A DNA stretch of 44,979 bases from a virus. The position numbers and the translations under genes were made by a program. Positions 36,212 to 44,250 of the stretch are shown here, one piece after another (position 1 is the first letter of the stretch; every line of letters starts with the position of its first letter). The notes under the pieces were generated by a model. That model was not told the DNA's origin, did not search any database, and worked only from the letters and a program-made list of their open reading frames with translations. The stretch covers positions 1-44,979 of the IMG/VR virus record IMGVR_UViG_3300010396_000021. One strand, given 5' to 3'.

Positions 36212-37332
36212 GGGGCGACAGCGCGCAGACGGCCTTTGAAGTCCACGCCCGAGCGCACGTCGAGCCATGTGCCGAGCGAGGCGAACGGGTTGGCGACGCC
36301 GAGCGACGTGTACATGACTGCCGACTCGACCTGAAGGCCGAACGGGTTGCCCGAGCTGTCGCCGATGATGATCCCGTATTCAGCGATAGCGGTGATGATC
36401 GCCTTGCGGTAGGCGGGGATCGCCAGCGCCGAGACTTCGGCGGGGGTATAGGCCAGTTTGAAGCGCTGGCCCATCGGGATCGGGCCGCCCGAGCCGTCTG
36501 AGTGGACGGCGGGGTAGACGTAGCCTTTGCCGATGCTCGACTTGTGCGTGACCGCGAACAACGCGTGCGGGATACGGCCTGCCAGAAGCTCCGGCGCGCG
36601 GATCATCCCCGCGCCGAGGTCGCTGTTCATCGCCGTGGCCTTACCGCCGATCAGCGAGCCGTCGATCTGGCCGTAGCTGCCCGATTCAAAGCGCAGCACC
36701 GAGCCTTCCCATTTCGCCCGCCAGAACTCAGCCGTCTTGCCGAAGGGCAGCCCGAGGCGTTCGCAGTCGCCTTTAGCGAGGACGATCTGCATGTGCGCGT
36801 CGGTGTTGCCGTCTTCCGACCAGGTAGGCGGTGCGGGCTGCGCGCCTTTCGGGATGCGTATCTGCTTGCCGTCGAGCACCGAGGAGCCGCCCCACGACGG
36901 CGCTTTGAACTTCAGCGTCACGAGCGGGTCGGTGTCGGCCGCGTAGTAGGTCGGCTTTGACCAGCGCCCGGAGGTGCCGATCGGTTCGGGACCGGCTATC
37001 CCGGAAAGCAGGGTGTTGACGAGCGTCGAGGAGTTGGCGAGCACCGAACTCGACGCCTTCGTGTTCCACGGGCTGTCTGCGGCTCCGGGCGTCTTGCCTG
37101 CGGGCATCGGGCTCTTGGGCGTGTAGCCGCCCCAGGTCGCGGGCCCTTCCACGGGCGGTGGGGGAGGCGGCGGCGCAGGTGTCACGTCCGTCACGGACAC
37201 GTCGTATTCATGCCCAGCCGTGAGGCCGTAGAGGGTTGCGCTGCCGTCTGCGGATGCTGTGACGCGGGTGCTCATGGTTGCCCCCAATGCGTTGGCGATG
37301 AGGAAGAGGGCTGCGAGTGCTGCGGCGGCCAA
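36208..37332 (-). CDS. Secreted or virion adhesin-like protein with a shared domain
   Basis: About 374 residues from TTG 37332 (start uncertain), giving a signal-like opening (AAAALAALFLIANALG). An FN3-like fragment (LYGLTAGHEYDVSVTDVTP) and a proline run follow. The main ~260-residue domain contains AGMIRAPELLAGRIPHALF, GYVYPAVHSDG, PMGQRFKLAYTP, and KAIITAIAEYGIIIGDSSG. The same motif order occurs in the protein at 42988-44250 (GIIRFPEL, IPHPLFW, YVFPAHQG, WFRLNL, ALVKYGAFLTD), so they are distant paralogues. It follows the M23-like gene; carbohydrate binding or cleavage is plausible but unproven. Confidence 0.65.
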   Translation of the reverse strand: MAAAALAALFLIANALGATMSTRVTASADGSATLYGLTAGHEYDVSVTDVTPAPPPPPPPVEGPATWGGYTPKSPMPAGKTPGAADSPWNTKASSSVLANSSTLVNTLLSGIAGPEPIGTSGRWSKPTYYAADTDPLVTLKFKAPSWGGSSVLDGKQIRIPKGAQPAPPTWSEDGNTDAHMQIVLAKGDCERLGLPFGKTAEFWRAKWEGSVLRFESGSYGQIDGSLIGGKATAMNSDLGAGMIRAPELLAGRIPHALFAVTHKSSIGKGYVYPAVHSDGSGGPIPMGQRFKLAYTPAEVSALAIPAYRKAIITAIAEYGIIIGDSSGNPFGLQVESAVMYTSLGVANPFASLGTWLDVRSGVDFKGRLRAVAP

Positions 37333-37345
37333 AAAGGGCGGAGCA

Positions 37346-37786
37346 TCACTGCCACTTCCAGACCGGGACGAACAGGTGGTGGTACTTCGCGCCTTCGCCA
37401 AATGGACCGGGGAAGCCGTTGGGCGCGTGGCCGATCTCTGACCAGCCCCAGCCCGCGTTGAGGCTGTGATTGGGTTTGGCGAGGATGTCCCCGGTGTGGA
37501 AGCTCTTGCCGACCGGGATCAGGCCCGAGCCGTTGTCGTGGCCGAGGTACCAGTACTTGCCTTCAAAGCCCGGCGCATGGCCGCCGATCCAGACGACGGC
37601 ATAGGGCGAGCCGAAGCCTCGCGGCCATTCGTTGTCTGAGAGATGGCGTACGCACTTGCCCCAGCCCGGGGCGATGATGTGACGCCCCAGTGGGATCTCG
37701 AAGTCCTGGCCTTGGTCGACGCGCTGCATCCGCGTTGGGACGCCCTGGTAGACCCAGCCGCCCATCGGTCGCTTGACGTAGCTCAT
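37346..37786 (-). CDS. M23-like peptidase fold protein
   Basis: 146 residues. The pattern QGQDFEIPLGRHIIAPGWGK, then YAVVWIGGHAPG and YLGHDNGSGLIPVGKSF, then AGWGWSEIGHAP, resembles the M23 endopeptidase barrel (x-D-F-x-x-P, H-x-x-G, V-x-x-G). The usual HLH motif is not intact and the first His is replaced (QGQD), so zinc binding may be lost. Possibly a cell-wall binding or lysis-related relative. It overlaps the small proline-rich gene by 4 nt. Confidence 0.6.
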   Translation of the reverse strand: MSYVKRPMGGWVYQGVPTRMQRVDQGQDFEIPLGRHIIAPGWGKCVRHLSDNEWPRGFGSPYAVVWIGGHAPGFEGKYWYLGHDNGSGLIPVGKSFHTGDILAKPNHSLNAGWGWSEIGHAPNGFPGPFGEGAKYHHLFVPVWKWQ

Positions 37787-37905
37787 GGCTGCACCTGAGC
37801 CGCTGACTGGCCCTTGGGTGGCTTCTCGGGGGTCGGCGGCGCTTCGATGACCTCCGGCTCGGGCGTCGGCGGGATGCGCAGGATGCGGTGGAGCAGAGTG
37901 ACCAT
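37783..37905 (-). CDS. Small proline-rich protein (40 aa)
   Basis: ATG 37905 with AAGGAGGG at ideal distance and a 4-nt overlap with the next gene. 40 residues: HRILRIPPTPEPEVIEAPPT, then PEKPPKGQSAAQVQ. No membrane helix. It may be a spacer protein or a tag for the M23-like partner. Confidence 0.6.
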   Translation of the reverse strand: MVTLLHRILRIPPTPEPEVIEAPPTPEKPPKGQSAAQVQP

Positions 37906-37981
37906 GTGCCCTCCTTCGTTGTTGGTCGTCGGGTGCGGTGGTGGCGGAAGAGGGCGGCGCGCACCAGCGCGCACCCGACGG

Positions 37982-38344
37982 TCAGTGGTTGGCGATCAGG
38001 TAGATCAATCCGGCGAGGCCACTGAGCGCGCTGACCAGGAGTACGACGCGGGCGAGGGGGCTCCATTTCTGGTCGTCCTCGGTGCGCCGGTCATCCTCGA
38101 GATGGCGGCGAGCGTCTTCGGCGTCCTTGAGCGCCTGCGCAGTGGCGACCCGTGTCTCCTTGTCGGCCGCCATCTGCTGCTCGATGCCCTTGACGCCGAT
38201 CACGAGGTTGGCGAGGGCGGTTGCCACCTTCTCCATCGAGCCGTTGATCTTGTCTAGGTGCTGGCCCTTCTCGGCGACCTTGGCCGCCAGCTCGCCCGCG
38301 ACCTTGCCTCGCTCGTAAGCCTGTTGCTCGTCGGGAGTCGGCAT
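37982..38344 (-). CDS. C-terminally anchored membrane protein (120 aa)
   Basis: 120 residues: coiled-coil region (RGKVAGELAAKVAEKGQHLD; AADKETRVATAQALKDAED), then one membrane helix (VVLLVSALSGLAGLIYLI) at the C-terminus. Such tail-anchored small proteins are common among holin accessory or spanin-like genes. Belongs to the lysis region. Confidence 0.65.
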   Translation of the reverse strand: MPTPDEQQAYERGKVAGELAAKVAEKGQHLDKINGSMEKVATALANLVIGVKGIEQQMAADKETRVATAQALKDAEDARRHLEDDRRTEDDQKWSPLARVVLLVSALSGLAGLIYLIANH

Positions 38345-38345
38345 G

Positions 38346-38798
38346 TCATTTCAGTTTCGCCAGCAGGCGCAGGCGCTCGCAGTTGAGCGATCCGGCTGCC
38401 GGGTTGGGCTTGCCGTTCTTCGTCGCCGGTTCGAGCACGCTGCTGGCATCGACTCCGGCGGCCCTGACCACTTCGCGGTTGATGTTGTTCGTGTAGGACT
38501 GCGCGGAGAGGGTCGCCTGCTGTTCGCGCGCCCCTTTAGGCGGGAAGCCGTAGTGTTCGAGGAAGCTTTCAAGCCGGGGCGGAAGCGGCTGTTCGGATGA
38601 CTGCACGATCACGAGACGGCCGGCGTTCACGACTGCTGCGGAGACGGCGCAGGTGATCCCCGCCGTGGCCTTGCGTCCTTCCTGGATTTCGTTGGTCTGG
38701 TCGCTCAGCGCTTTCAGGCCGAGCAGCACCATGACCGTGATCGCTACCAACCAGGCGTCCCTATACCAGTTGGCTCGGGGGTGCAGGTGGCGCCTCAT
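38346..38798 (-). CDS. N-terminally anchored membrane protein (150 aa)
   Basis: 150 residues. A basic N-terminus (RRHLHPRANWYRDA), one membrane helix (WLVAITVMVLLGLKAL), then an exported-looking domain (ITCAVSAAVVNAGRLVIVQS; ERLRLLAKLK) with two Cys. It overlaps the two-helix gene by 4 nt. Topology fits an outer-face lysis accessory protein; no family recognised. Confidence 0.65.
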   Translation of the reverse strand: MRRHLHPRANWYRDAWLVAITVMVLLGLKALSDQTNEIQEGRKATAGITCAVSAAVVNAGRLVIVQSSEQPLPPRLESFLEHYGFPPKGAREQQATLSAQSYTNNINREVVRAAGVDASSVLEPATKNGKPNPAAGSLNCERLRLLAKLK

Positions 38799-38950
38799 CG
38801 CCTCACGTCCTGCTCTGCGCGAACATGCACGAACACCGCCCCAGCGAGGATGACGGCCGTCTCGACCGTGGAGATGCTCAGCCCGAGAGCCGTGACGCAG
38901 GCGAGCAGGAGCAGCACGATCGCTGGGGCATACAGCCGCAGCGTCCTCAT
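38795..38950 (-). CDS. Small two-helix membrane protein (51 aa)
   Basis: ATG 38950 to TGA 38795. Two hydrophobic segments (LYAPAIVLLLLACVTALGLS; TVETAVILAGAVFVHV) and a charged end (RAEQDVRR). Short holin-like or antiholin layout. Overlaps both neighbours by 4 nt. Confidence 0.65.
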   Translation of the reverse strand: MRTLRLYAPAIVLLLLACVTALGLSISTVETAVILAGAVFVHVRAEQDVRR

Positions 38951-39165
38951 TTCTCTTTGCCCTTCACGCCGAAGAAGCGTTCGATGAGGGCGAGCAGCGT
39001 CGTCTCCGAGAGCTGCGCCCCGGCCATCATGAACGCGCTGTAGGCGAGCACGACGGCGCTGGGCGTTGGCTGGAGGGCGGCCCTGACGCCTACATAGAGT
39101 CCTGCGATCTTGATGACGTTCGTGACGATCAGCGTGACGAAGCGCGAGAGCGATTCGAGGTTCAT
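38947..39165 (-). CDS. Two-helix membrane protein, holin candidate (72 aa)
   Basis: 72 residues: VTLIVTNVIKIAGLYVGV and SAVVLAYSAFMMAGAQL are membrane segments, with an amphipathic C-terminal helix (LLALIERFFGVKGKEK) like many phage holins. It is first in the lysis membrane cluster, following the structured 150-bp leader. With 35739-35975 it is the best holin candidate. Confidence 0.65.
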   Translation of the reverse strand: MNLESLSRFVTLIVTNVIKIAGLYVGVRAALQPTPSAVVLAYSAFMMAGAQLSETTLLALIERFFGVKGKEK

Positions 39166-39243
39166 TCACGACGCTCGCGCATCCTGAAAAGGGGGCGACA
39201 CAACGCAATCGGAGCATCGGGAGTAACCTCCGATGGCATTCAT
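39166..39243 (-). CDS. Possible leader peptide (25 aa)
   Basis: ATG 39243 to TGA 39166, whose stop abuts the holin ATG. 25 residues (MNAIGGYSRCSDCVVSPPF...). AAGGAGG lies ~11 nt upstream and partly pairs in AGGAG-GCAAAG-CTCCT (39247-39262). It could be a regulatory leader ORF, or only an artefact of the gap. Confidence 0.35.
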   Translation of the reverse strand: MNAIGGYSRCSDCVVSPPFQDARAS

Positions 39244-39270
39244 GAGGAGCTTTGCCTCCTTGTGGATCAC

Positions 39271-39304
39271 GCCCCCGGGCGAATCTGCTGTTCGCGCCGG
39301 GGGC
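39271..39304. terminator. Strong hairpin between tail and lysis genes
   Basis: GCCCCCGG and CCGGGGGC pair perfectly over 8 bp, continued by GCGAA/TTCGC after a one-base bulge, with a 7-nt loop. It lies after the Ig-repeat tail gene stop (39315) in the 149-bp gap. No T-run follows, so it may be a partial terminator or protect mRNA ends. Confidence 0.5.
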
Positions 39305-39314
39305 ACGGGGACTC

Positions 39315-41621
39315 TCAGGGGAGTCGGAAGTTCGAGGCTTCGATGGCGACGCCCAGGCGGGCGAGAACGGCGTCGAGGCGCTTCAGCGAGCCATCGACGC
39401 TGATGGTCAGCTGCTTCGAATCGTGGTCCCAGGAAGTCTCGCCCACAACTCGTACGCGGTCGTTCGGTTGGTCAGCGATGACGAGCCGATCGCCTGCTCT
39501 CACCTTCCAGCCCTGCTGCCAGTGCCCCGCTCGGTCTTGAATGTGCCCGGCGACCGTGATCGTCCCCGGCGAGGCGGGCTGGTTGAACTCGGCCAGGAAG
39601 GTTCGACCCATCTGGATCGCCCCTTCGCGGGTCGTCGGCACCGAGATCGTCATCGTCTGGTAGCCCTTGCGCCCAGCGATGTTGTAGGGGTTGTCGGGCG
39701 ATTCGTCCTTCAATTCGGGGAAGTCGTCGGGCGAGAGTCGGGTTTCGTAGCCCGTGGCTAGGTCCGTGTAGCGGACCGTGACGCCGTTGCAGAGGTGTTC
39801 TGAATCGTCGCCCTGGAGGTTGACGGTCACGCCCTTGTCTGTGGTGCGGACCTGCCAATCCCAGTCGTTCAGGTCGATCGGGTAGTAGAGGAGCTTCCGC
39901 CCCTCATACACCGCAAGCTCCCACCTATGAAAGGCGTTGAGCGTCTGGAAGGCGTCGTAGGGCAGCGTCTCAGACAGGAACGAGGCGTGGGGAACGACGA
40001 AGGTGGTTTCCTGGATGCCCGAGGTGTCGAGCTTCGGGGCGAAGCGTTGGGCGATGTTGGCGATCATCTGGCTCACCGTGAAGCCAGCCGGGTCGCCTGC
40101 CTCTTTGTGCCCTACGAGTCCGTGGTCGCCGTAGACGGCGAGTTTCGTGAAGTGGGCGAAGTAGCTGGCACCTTCGCTTCCGCCCGGCGTTGAGCCGTAG
40201 TAGAGCTGTATCGCCGCAGCGGTCCGCGTGCCCGTGTTTTCCAGATAGCCCGCTTTGGCGCCGGGCCAGAGGTTCGGGGTGATGTCCAGTTCGGTGCGTT
40301 TGTCGTCGCTCGCGAGCCAGACGTGGATGTTCCAGTTGGCGTCCCCTTCGCTCATTGTTTTGGGGTTGCCTTCGGTGAAGAAGTAGTAGATCGCCCCGAG
40401 CTTGATCCCCGGCTGCGGGAGCCACCAGGCTTCTGCCACTGGCCTGAACGGCGAGGCCCAGCTGCCCTGGATGTTCAGTTCGACGGCCGGGTTGCCCGCT
40501 TCGTCCAGGAGCTGCCCGTTCGAGCCGTAGGAGAAGTTTTCACCGAGCACTCCCGCGACGAATCCCATCGCAGGGGCGACCCATTTGGAGAGGTCGCGGT
40601 CGACGTAGACCTCTACGAAGGGCTCGTCCTTGGCATGGGTCATCCAGCCACCGGCCTGGAGCGATATCTGCGGGCCGGTCTGGAGCGAGCGGGGCATCGA
40701 GCCCAGCCAACCCTCATACGCCACCGAGCCGTCGTAGCCGATCAGGTTCAGGCCGTCGAGCAGGCGCAGGTCGGGGTAGTCCTGGTCGATGCGGCGATTG
40801 AGGGTCAGCTGTGCGTCGGCGAAGCCGGTGTAGCGCTGCGTGCGGAAGGTGATCCCCACGGGCTGGTTGGCCGCCTCCTTGGCGTCCGAGTCCCAGCGGG
40901 TCGTCGTGCCGTCGGGGTAGACGAGCTCGGCGTGCAGGGCGAGCGGTGGCTTCTGGCTCCCTCCGACGATGACCGAGGGCGTGACTGCTGCGACGATCGT
41001 CCACTGGAAGGTCGTTTCCGCTTCCGGGGCGGTCGGGCCTTTGACTTTGATCGTGACCGTTTTCGCAGCGCCGATGGTCGTGGGCGCTCCGGTGATCTGC
41101 CCAGTGCTCGCGTTGATCGAGAGGCCGGCGGGGAGGCCCGTGGCTTTGTATTCCGTCGTGTTCGTCGCTTCGATGAACAGCGAGACGGCGACGCCTTTTT
41201 CGGTCGTCTGATCGGGTGGTTTGGAGACGGTCGGCGCCGGCGCTGCTTCGACGGTCCAGGTGAAGGTCGTGGATGCTTCCGAGCCTTCGGCGTTGAACGC
41301 CCGGATCGTGACCGTGGGCGATTCGACCGTCGTCAGGGTGCCGCTGATGGCTCCGGTCGAGGCGTTGATACTCAGCCCTGCCGGGAGGCCTGAGGCTCCA
41401 TAGGAGGACTGGCCCGCCGGTTCGATCTGGAGCCCGTCGGCTTCCCCTACATGCCCCGTCTGGGTCGGGGGTTTGACGATGCTCGGCGGTGTGCCTGCCG
41501 CTACTCCGCCACCGGGGTACGAGCCACCCGGGTACATCCCTCCCGGGTAGCTGCGCTGTTCGGGCGAAGCGGTAAGCAGCGAGCCTGTGACGAAGGGCGT
41601 GACCTGGGGAGTCGAGGGCAT
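39315..41621 (-). CDS. Large tail protein with two Ig-like (He_PIG) repeats
   Basis: 768 residues. The N-terminus (TPQVTPFVTG) matches a motif in the 339-residue adhesin-like protein; then three YPGG units. Two He_PIG repeats follow: YGASGLPAGLSINASTGAIS and YKATGLPAGLSINASTGQIT, each with PPxQT openings. From residue ~230 the sequence resembles a tail-tip/Tal-like platform (LHAELVYPDGTTTRWDSDAK; QRYTGFADAQLTL; HLCNGVTVRYTDLATGYETR). It ends the tail gene block. Probably part of the tail tip or receptor-binding apparatus. Confidence 0.75.
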   Translation of the reverse strand: MPSTPQVTPFVTGSLLTASPEQRSYPGGMYPGGSYPGGGVAAGTPPSIVKPPTQTGHVGEADGLQIEPAGQSSYGASGLPAGLSINASTGAISGTLTTVESPTVTIRAFNAEGSEASTTFTWTVEAAPAPTVSKPPDQTTEKGVAVSLFIEATNTTEYKATGLPAGLSINASTGQITGAPTTIGAAKTVTIKVKGPTAPEAETTFQWTIVAAVTPSVIVGGSQKPPLALHAELVYPDGTTTRWDSDAKEAANQPVGITFRTQRYTGFADAQLTLNRRIDQDYPDLRLLDGLNLIGYDGSVAYEGWLGSMPRSLQTGPQISLQAGGWMTHAKDEPFVEVYVDRDLSKWVAPAMGFVAGVLGENFSYGSNGQLLDEAGNPAVELNIQGSWASPFRPVAEAWWLPQPGIKLGAIYYFFTEGNPKTMSEGDANWNIHVWLASDDKRTELDITPNLWPGAKAGYLENTGTRTAAAIQLYYGSTPGGSEGASYFAHFTKLAVYGDHGLVGHKEAGDPAGFTVSQMIANIAQRFAPKLDTSGIQETTFVVPHASFLSETLPYDAFQTLNAFHRWELAVYEGRKLLYYPIDLNDWDWQVRTTDKGVTVNLQGDDSEHLCNGVTVRYTDLATGYETRLSPDDFPELKDESPDNPYNIAGRKGYQTMTISVPTTREGAIQMGRTFLAEFNQPASPGTITVAGHIQDRAGHWQQGWKVRAGDRLVIADQPNDRVRVVGETSWDHDSKQLTISVDGSLKRLDAVLARLGVAIEASNFRLP

Positions 41622-41630
41622 GGTGGCCCC

Positions 41631-42977
41631 CTATGTCATCTGGTTGACGGCTTCGATCGCCGCCAGCGCTTCGGCGGCTGGCTTGTTGTTGATTTTGACT
41701 TCTTCCCCTTCTTTTTTCACTGCCGAAGTCACGTTGCCGACGAAGCGGTTGCCATAGAGGCCGACGTTTTCTGATTTTTTGCCGAGCGTGATGCCGACTT
41801 TCTGTTTGCCGCCGCCTGCGCCGCCTGGGTTGCCGATCGTGCAGCCGTTGACATTCAGGCCGCCCGCTTTTTCGGCGAGGAAGATGCCGGCCTTGGCCGC
41901 TTCGGCATTTTCGCCGTTGTCCACAATCGATGCTCCTGAGATATTGATCGAGTTGCCCGGCGCGCTGGAACCTTGCAGCCGTATCCCATGACCCTGGTTG
42001 GCGTAGTAGTTGCCGCCGATCACGTTGAAGTCAGAGACCGATTCGCTGAAGACAATGCCTTCCCCGCACGCCTCGGCGTGGCAGCTGGTCATTTCGCCGT
42101 TGAGAGCCGAGGCGATTTCGTAGCCCGTCACTGTGCAACCATCGGCGACGACGGTTGCGATCTCGAGATTCGTGCTGCGTTTGCTCGACGTGTCTTTGTT
42201 GCCGATGAGGAGGCCCTTTTCCCCGGTCTGCATCAGCACGTTCGACATTTGCAGCGTGTCGGTGTTGTTGACTTCGAACCACTTGGGCATGTCTTTGGCT
42301 TCGGCGGCCTGCCCACAGAAGTTGACGAACTGCACGACGTTCACGCGTTTGTTCGTTTCCCCGTTGCCCAGGACCACCGCGGCGTTGCCGTAGCCTTTGA
42401 CGGAGTGGTTGAAGTTCTGAAAGCGGATGTTGATGCCGAAGATGCCGCCGATGTTTTCGATGTTGCCGACGAGGAACAGGCCGTTGAAGAAGTTGTCGCC
42501 GATCTTGATGTCCGCCATCGTGAGGTTCTGAATAAAGCCATGTGAGAGGTCGATCGCCGAACCCGACGCCTGTTTCGATTCGGATTCCATGCTCAGATGT
42601 TCGATCGTGTTGTTGCCTTCGGTGACTTCGATAAGGTTGATGTTGCCTTTGGCGATCAGGCGGGTGCCGTGGCTGTGCTGACCGATCAGGCGTACCTTGG
42701 CCGGGACTTTCAGCGCTGACGTGCAGGCATAGGAGCCCAGCGGCAGCAGGACGATCGTTTCTTCACCGCCGACTCCTGCGAGCGCAAGGGCTTCGTTGAT
42801 CGCCGTGGCGTCATTCGTTACCCCGTCGCCTTTCGCGTTGAACGGAGCTTCCTTGACGTTGATGACGCCCATCGAGGCATTGAAGATGCCGTTCTCGATA
42901 TTTTCCTGCTTCGCTGCGGTGACTTCGTAGGTCGAGCCTTTTTCGCCGTCTTTGTACTGCCCCTTTTTGTATGGCAT
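41631..42977 (-). CDS. Tailspike-like right-handed beta-helix protein
   Basis: 448 residues from ATG 42977 with AAAGGAG in front. INVKEAPFNAKGDGVTNDAT is the pectate-lyase-superfamily start seen in tailspikes. The long middle is a ladder of short strands (SINISGASIVDNG; GLNVNGCTIGNPGG; NVGLYGNRFVGNV), the beta-helix pattern, then a helical C-terminus (AAEALAAIEAVNQ). Such proteins bind or cut surface polysaccharide. Catalytic residues could not be assigned. Confidence 0.85.
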   Translation of the reverse strand: MPYKKGQYKDGEKGSTYEVTAAKQENIENGIFNASMGVINVKEAPFNAKGDGVTNDATAINEALALAGVGGEETIVLLPLGSYACTSALKVPAKVRLIGQHSHGTRLIAKGNINLIEVTEGNNTIEHLSMESESKQASGSAIDLSHGFIQNLTMADIKIGDNFFNGLFLVGNIENIGGIFGINIRFQNFNHSVKGYGNAAVVLGNGETNKRVNVVQFVNFCGQAAEAKDMPKWFEVNNTDTLQMSNVLMQTGEKGLLIGNKDTSSKRSTNLEIATVVADGCTVTGYEIASALNGEMTSCHAEACGEGIVFSESVSDFNVIGGNYYANQGHGIRLQGSSAPGNSINISGASIVDNGENAEAAKAGIFLAEKAGGLNVNGCTIGNPGGAGGGKQKVGITLGKKSENVGLYGNRFVGNVTSAVKKEGEEVKINNKPAAEALAAIEAVNQMT

Positions 42978-42987
42978 CGCGGCTCCT

Positions 42988-44250
42988 TTAGGACGACAGG
43001 TCGGCGGGCTTGGGCGGCGGTTTGAGGATCTGCATGGCACCGAAGAAGGTCGGCGCGAAGCCTTCGGCAAACAAGTTGAAGCTCCACAGCGAGCCGGCGG
43101 TTTCTTCTTTCAGCCAGGGGTTGCTCGGCGTCGCATGGGCTTTTAGCCAGTTGGTCGCGTAGGGGTCGCCGCGGTAGGTGTAGCTGTTGGGCGACTCGGT
43201 TCGGAAGGTCATCCCTTCAGCTCCGCCCACGTCGGTCAGGAAGGCTCCGTACTTGACCAAGGCCCACACGATCGCCTTGACGTAGTTCGGGCCGGTCAGT
43301 TTTTCGACCTGCGTGTGGGTCAGGTTCAGCCGGAACCAGCAGCCGTTAGGCGGCGCGTATTCGTTCAGCGTCCCGAGCGCTTCGTTGCCGACGACCTCGC
43401 CCTGGTGCGCAGGGAAGACGTAGGGCAGCCGGCCATCTGCGGGTGAGGCGACGACCCCTTCGCCGTATTTCGTCGTCCCCCGCGGGGCGCAGCCCGCTTC
43501 TCCGGAGCCATGCGCTTTGCGTCCCTGTACGAGCCAGAACAGCGGGTGAGGGATGGCGTCTTCCCAGCCATTGACTTCATCGGCCCGTTTGAGCTCGGGG
43601 AAGCGGATGATGCCCGGCGCCTCGCAGACGCGAGCAGATGAGCCGCCGCCCGCCTCGTTGGTCGAGCCTCCGGTGACCCGCGCCGGTGAGGCGGCGTTGA
43701 AGGGGATCAGCGAGGCCGAACTGTTCGCCGAGTAGCCGCAGCCGTATTCGCTCAGGTCGTGGCCGTGGATCGTCGCGCCGCTGCCCGGTTCGATCGAGCG
43801 AAACGTTTTGCCGTCGATGATGTCGAAGTTGTTATCGACGTTCAGCGCTTTGGCTTTGGCTTCCGCGCTTTCGGGCACGCGCACTTTCGGCCATTTGGTG
43901 AAGCCGTCTTCAAACGTCTGTTCGGTGGTGGCACGCGCTCCGGCTTCGGTCGAGCCGAGCACCGTCGGGATGCCGGTCCAGTCGTTCGCCTGCTGCGTCG
44001 TCCAGAACGCCCAGCCCGCGAACACTTTTTTGGACTGTTTTTCGATCGATTCGCGGATCAGCGTGGACGAGGGATGAACGGTTGCTTTGGTCGCATCCCA
44101 GCGCCACATGTCCGGGCGGCAGGGGCGGTGGTTGTAGAGCCAGTCCTGCTCTTTGACGTAGGTATCGAATTTGGCCTGTTCGACCCCGGTGGGTTCTTCG
44201 CCTTTTTCTTTTTCGACTTCCGAGGGATGGATGCGCCCCGAGTGCTTCAT
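42988..44250 (-). CDS. Adhesin-like tail protein, paralogue of the 36208 gene product
   Basis: 420 residues. Opens with a charged helix (SEVEKEKGEEPTGVEQAKFD). A WRWDATKATVHPSS region precedes the shared domain: IIRFPELKRADEVNGWEDAI, then PHPLFWLVQG, YVFPAHQGEVVG, WFRLNLTHTQVEKL, VKAIVWALVKYGAFLTDVGG. It lies between the fibre gene that crosses the join and the tailspike. The same domain in a secreted-type protein near the lysis genes suggests a carbohydrate-related role. Confidence 0.7.
   Translation of the reverse strand: MKHSGRIHPSEVEKEKGEEPTGVEQAKFDTYVKEQDWLYNHRPCRPDMWRWDATKATVHPSSTLIRESIEKQSKKVFAGWAFWTTQQANDWTGIPTVLGSTEAGARATTEQTFEDGFTKWPKVRVPESAEAKAKALNVDNNFDIIDGKTFRSIEPGSGATIHGHDLSEYGCGYSANSSASLIPFNAASPARVTGGSTNEAGGGSSARVCEAPGIIRFPELKRADEVNGWEDAIPHPLFWLVQGRKAHGSGEAGCAPRGTTKYGEGVVASPADGRLPYVFPAHQGEVVGNEALGTLNEYAPPNGCWFRLNLTHTQVEKLTGPNYVKAIVWALVKYGAFLTDVGGAEGMTFRTESPNSYTYRGDPYATNWLKAHATPSNPWLKEETAGSLWSFNLFAEGFAPTFFGAMQILKPPPKPADLSS

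Noticed and set aside
37346-37786. Active M23 zinc peptidase
   Set aside because: The barrel pattern is recognisable but the expected His ligands are not intact, so only an M23-like fold is claimed.
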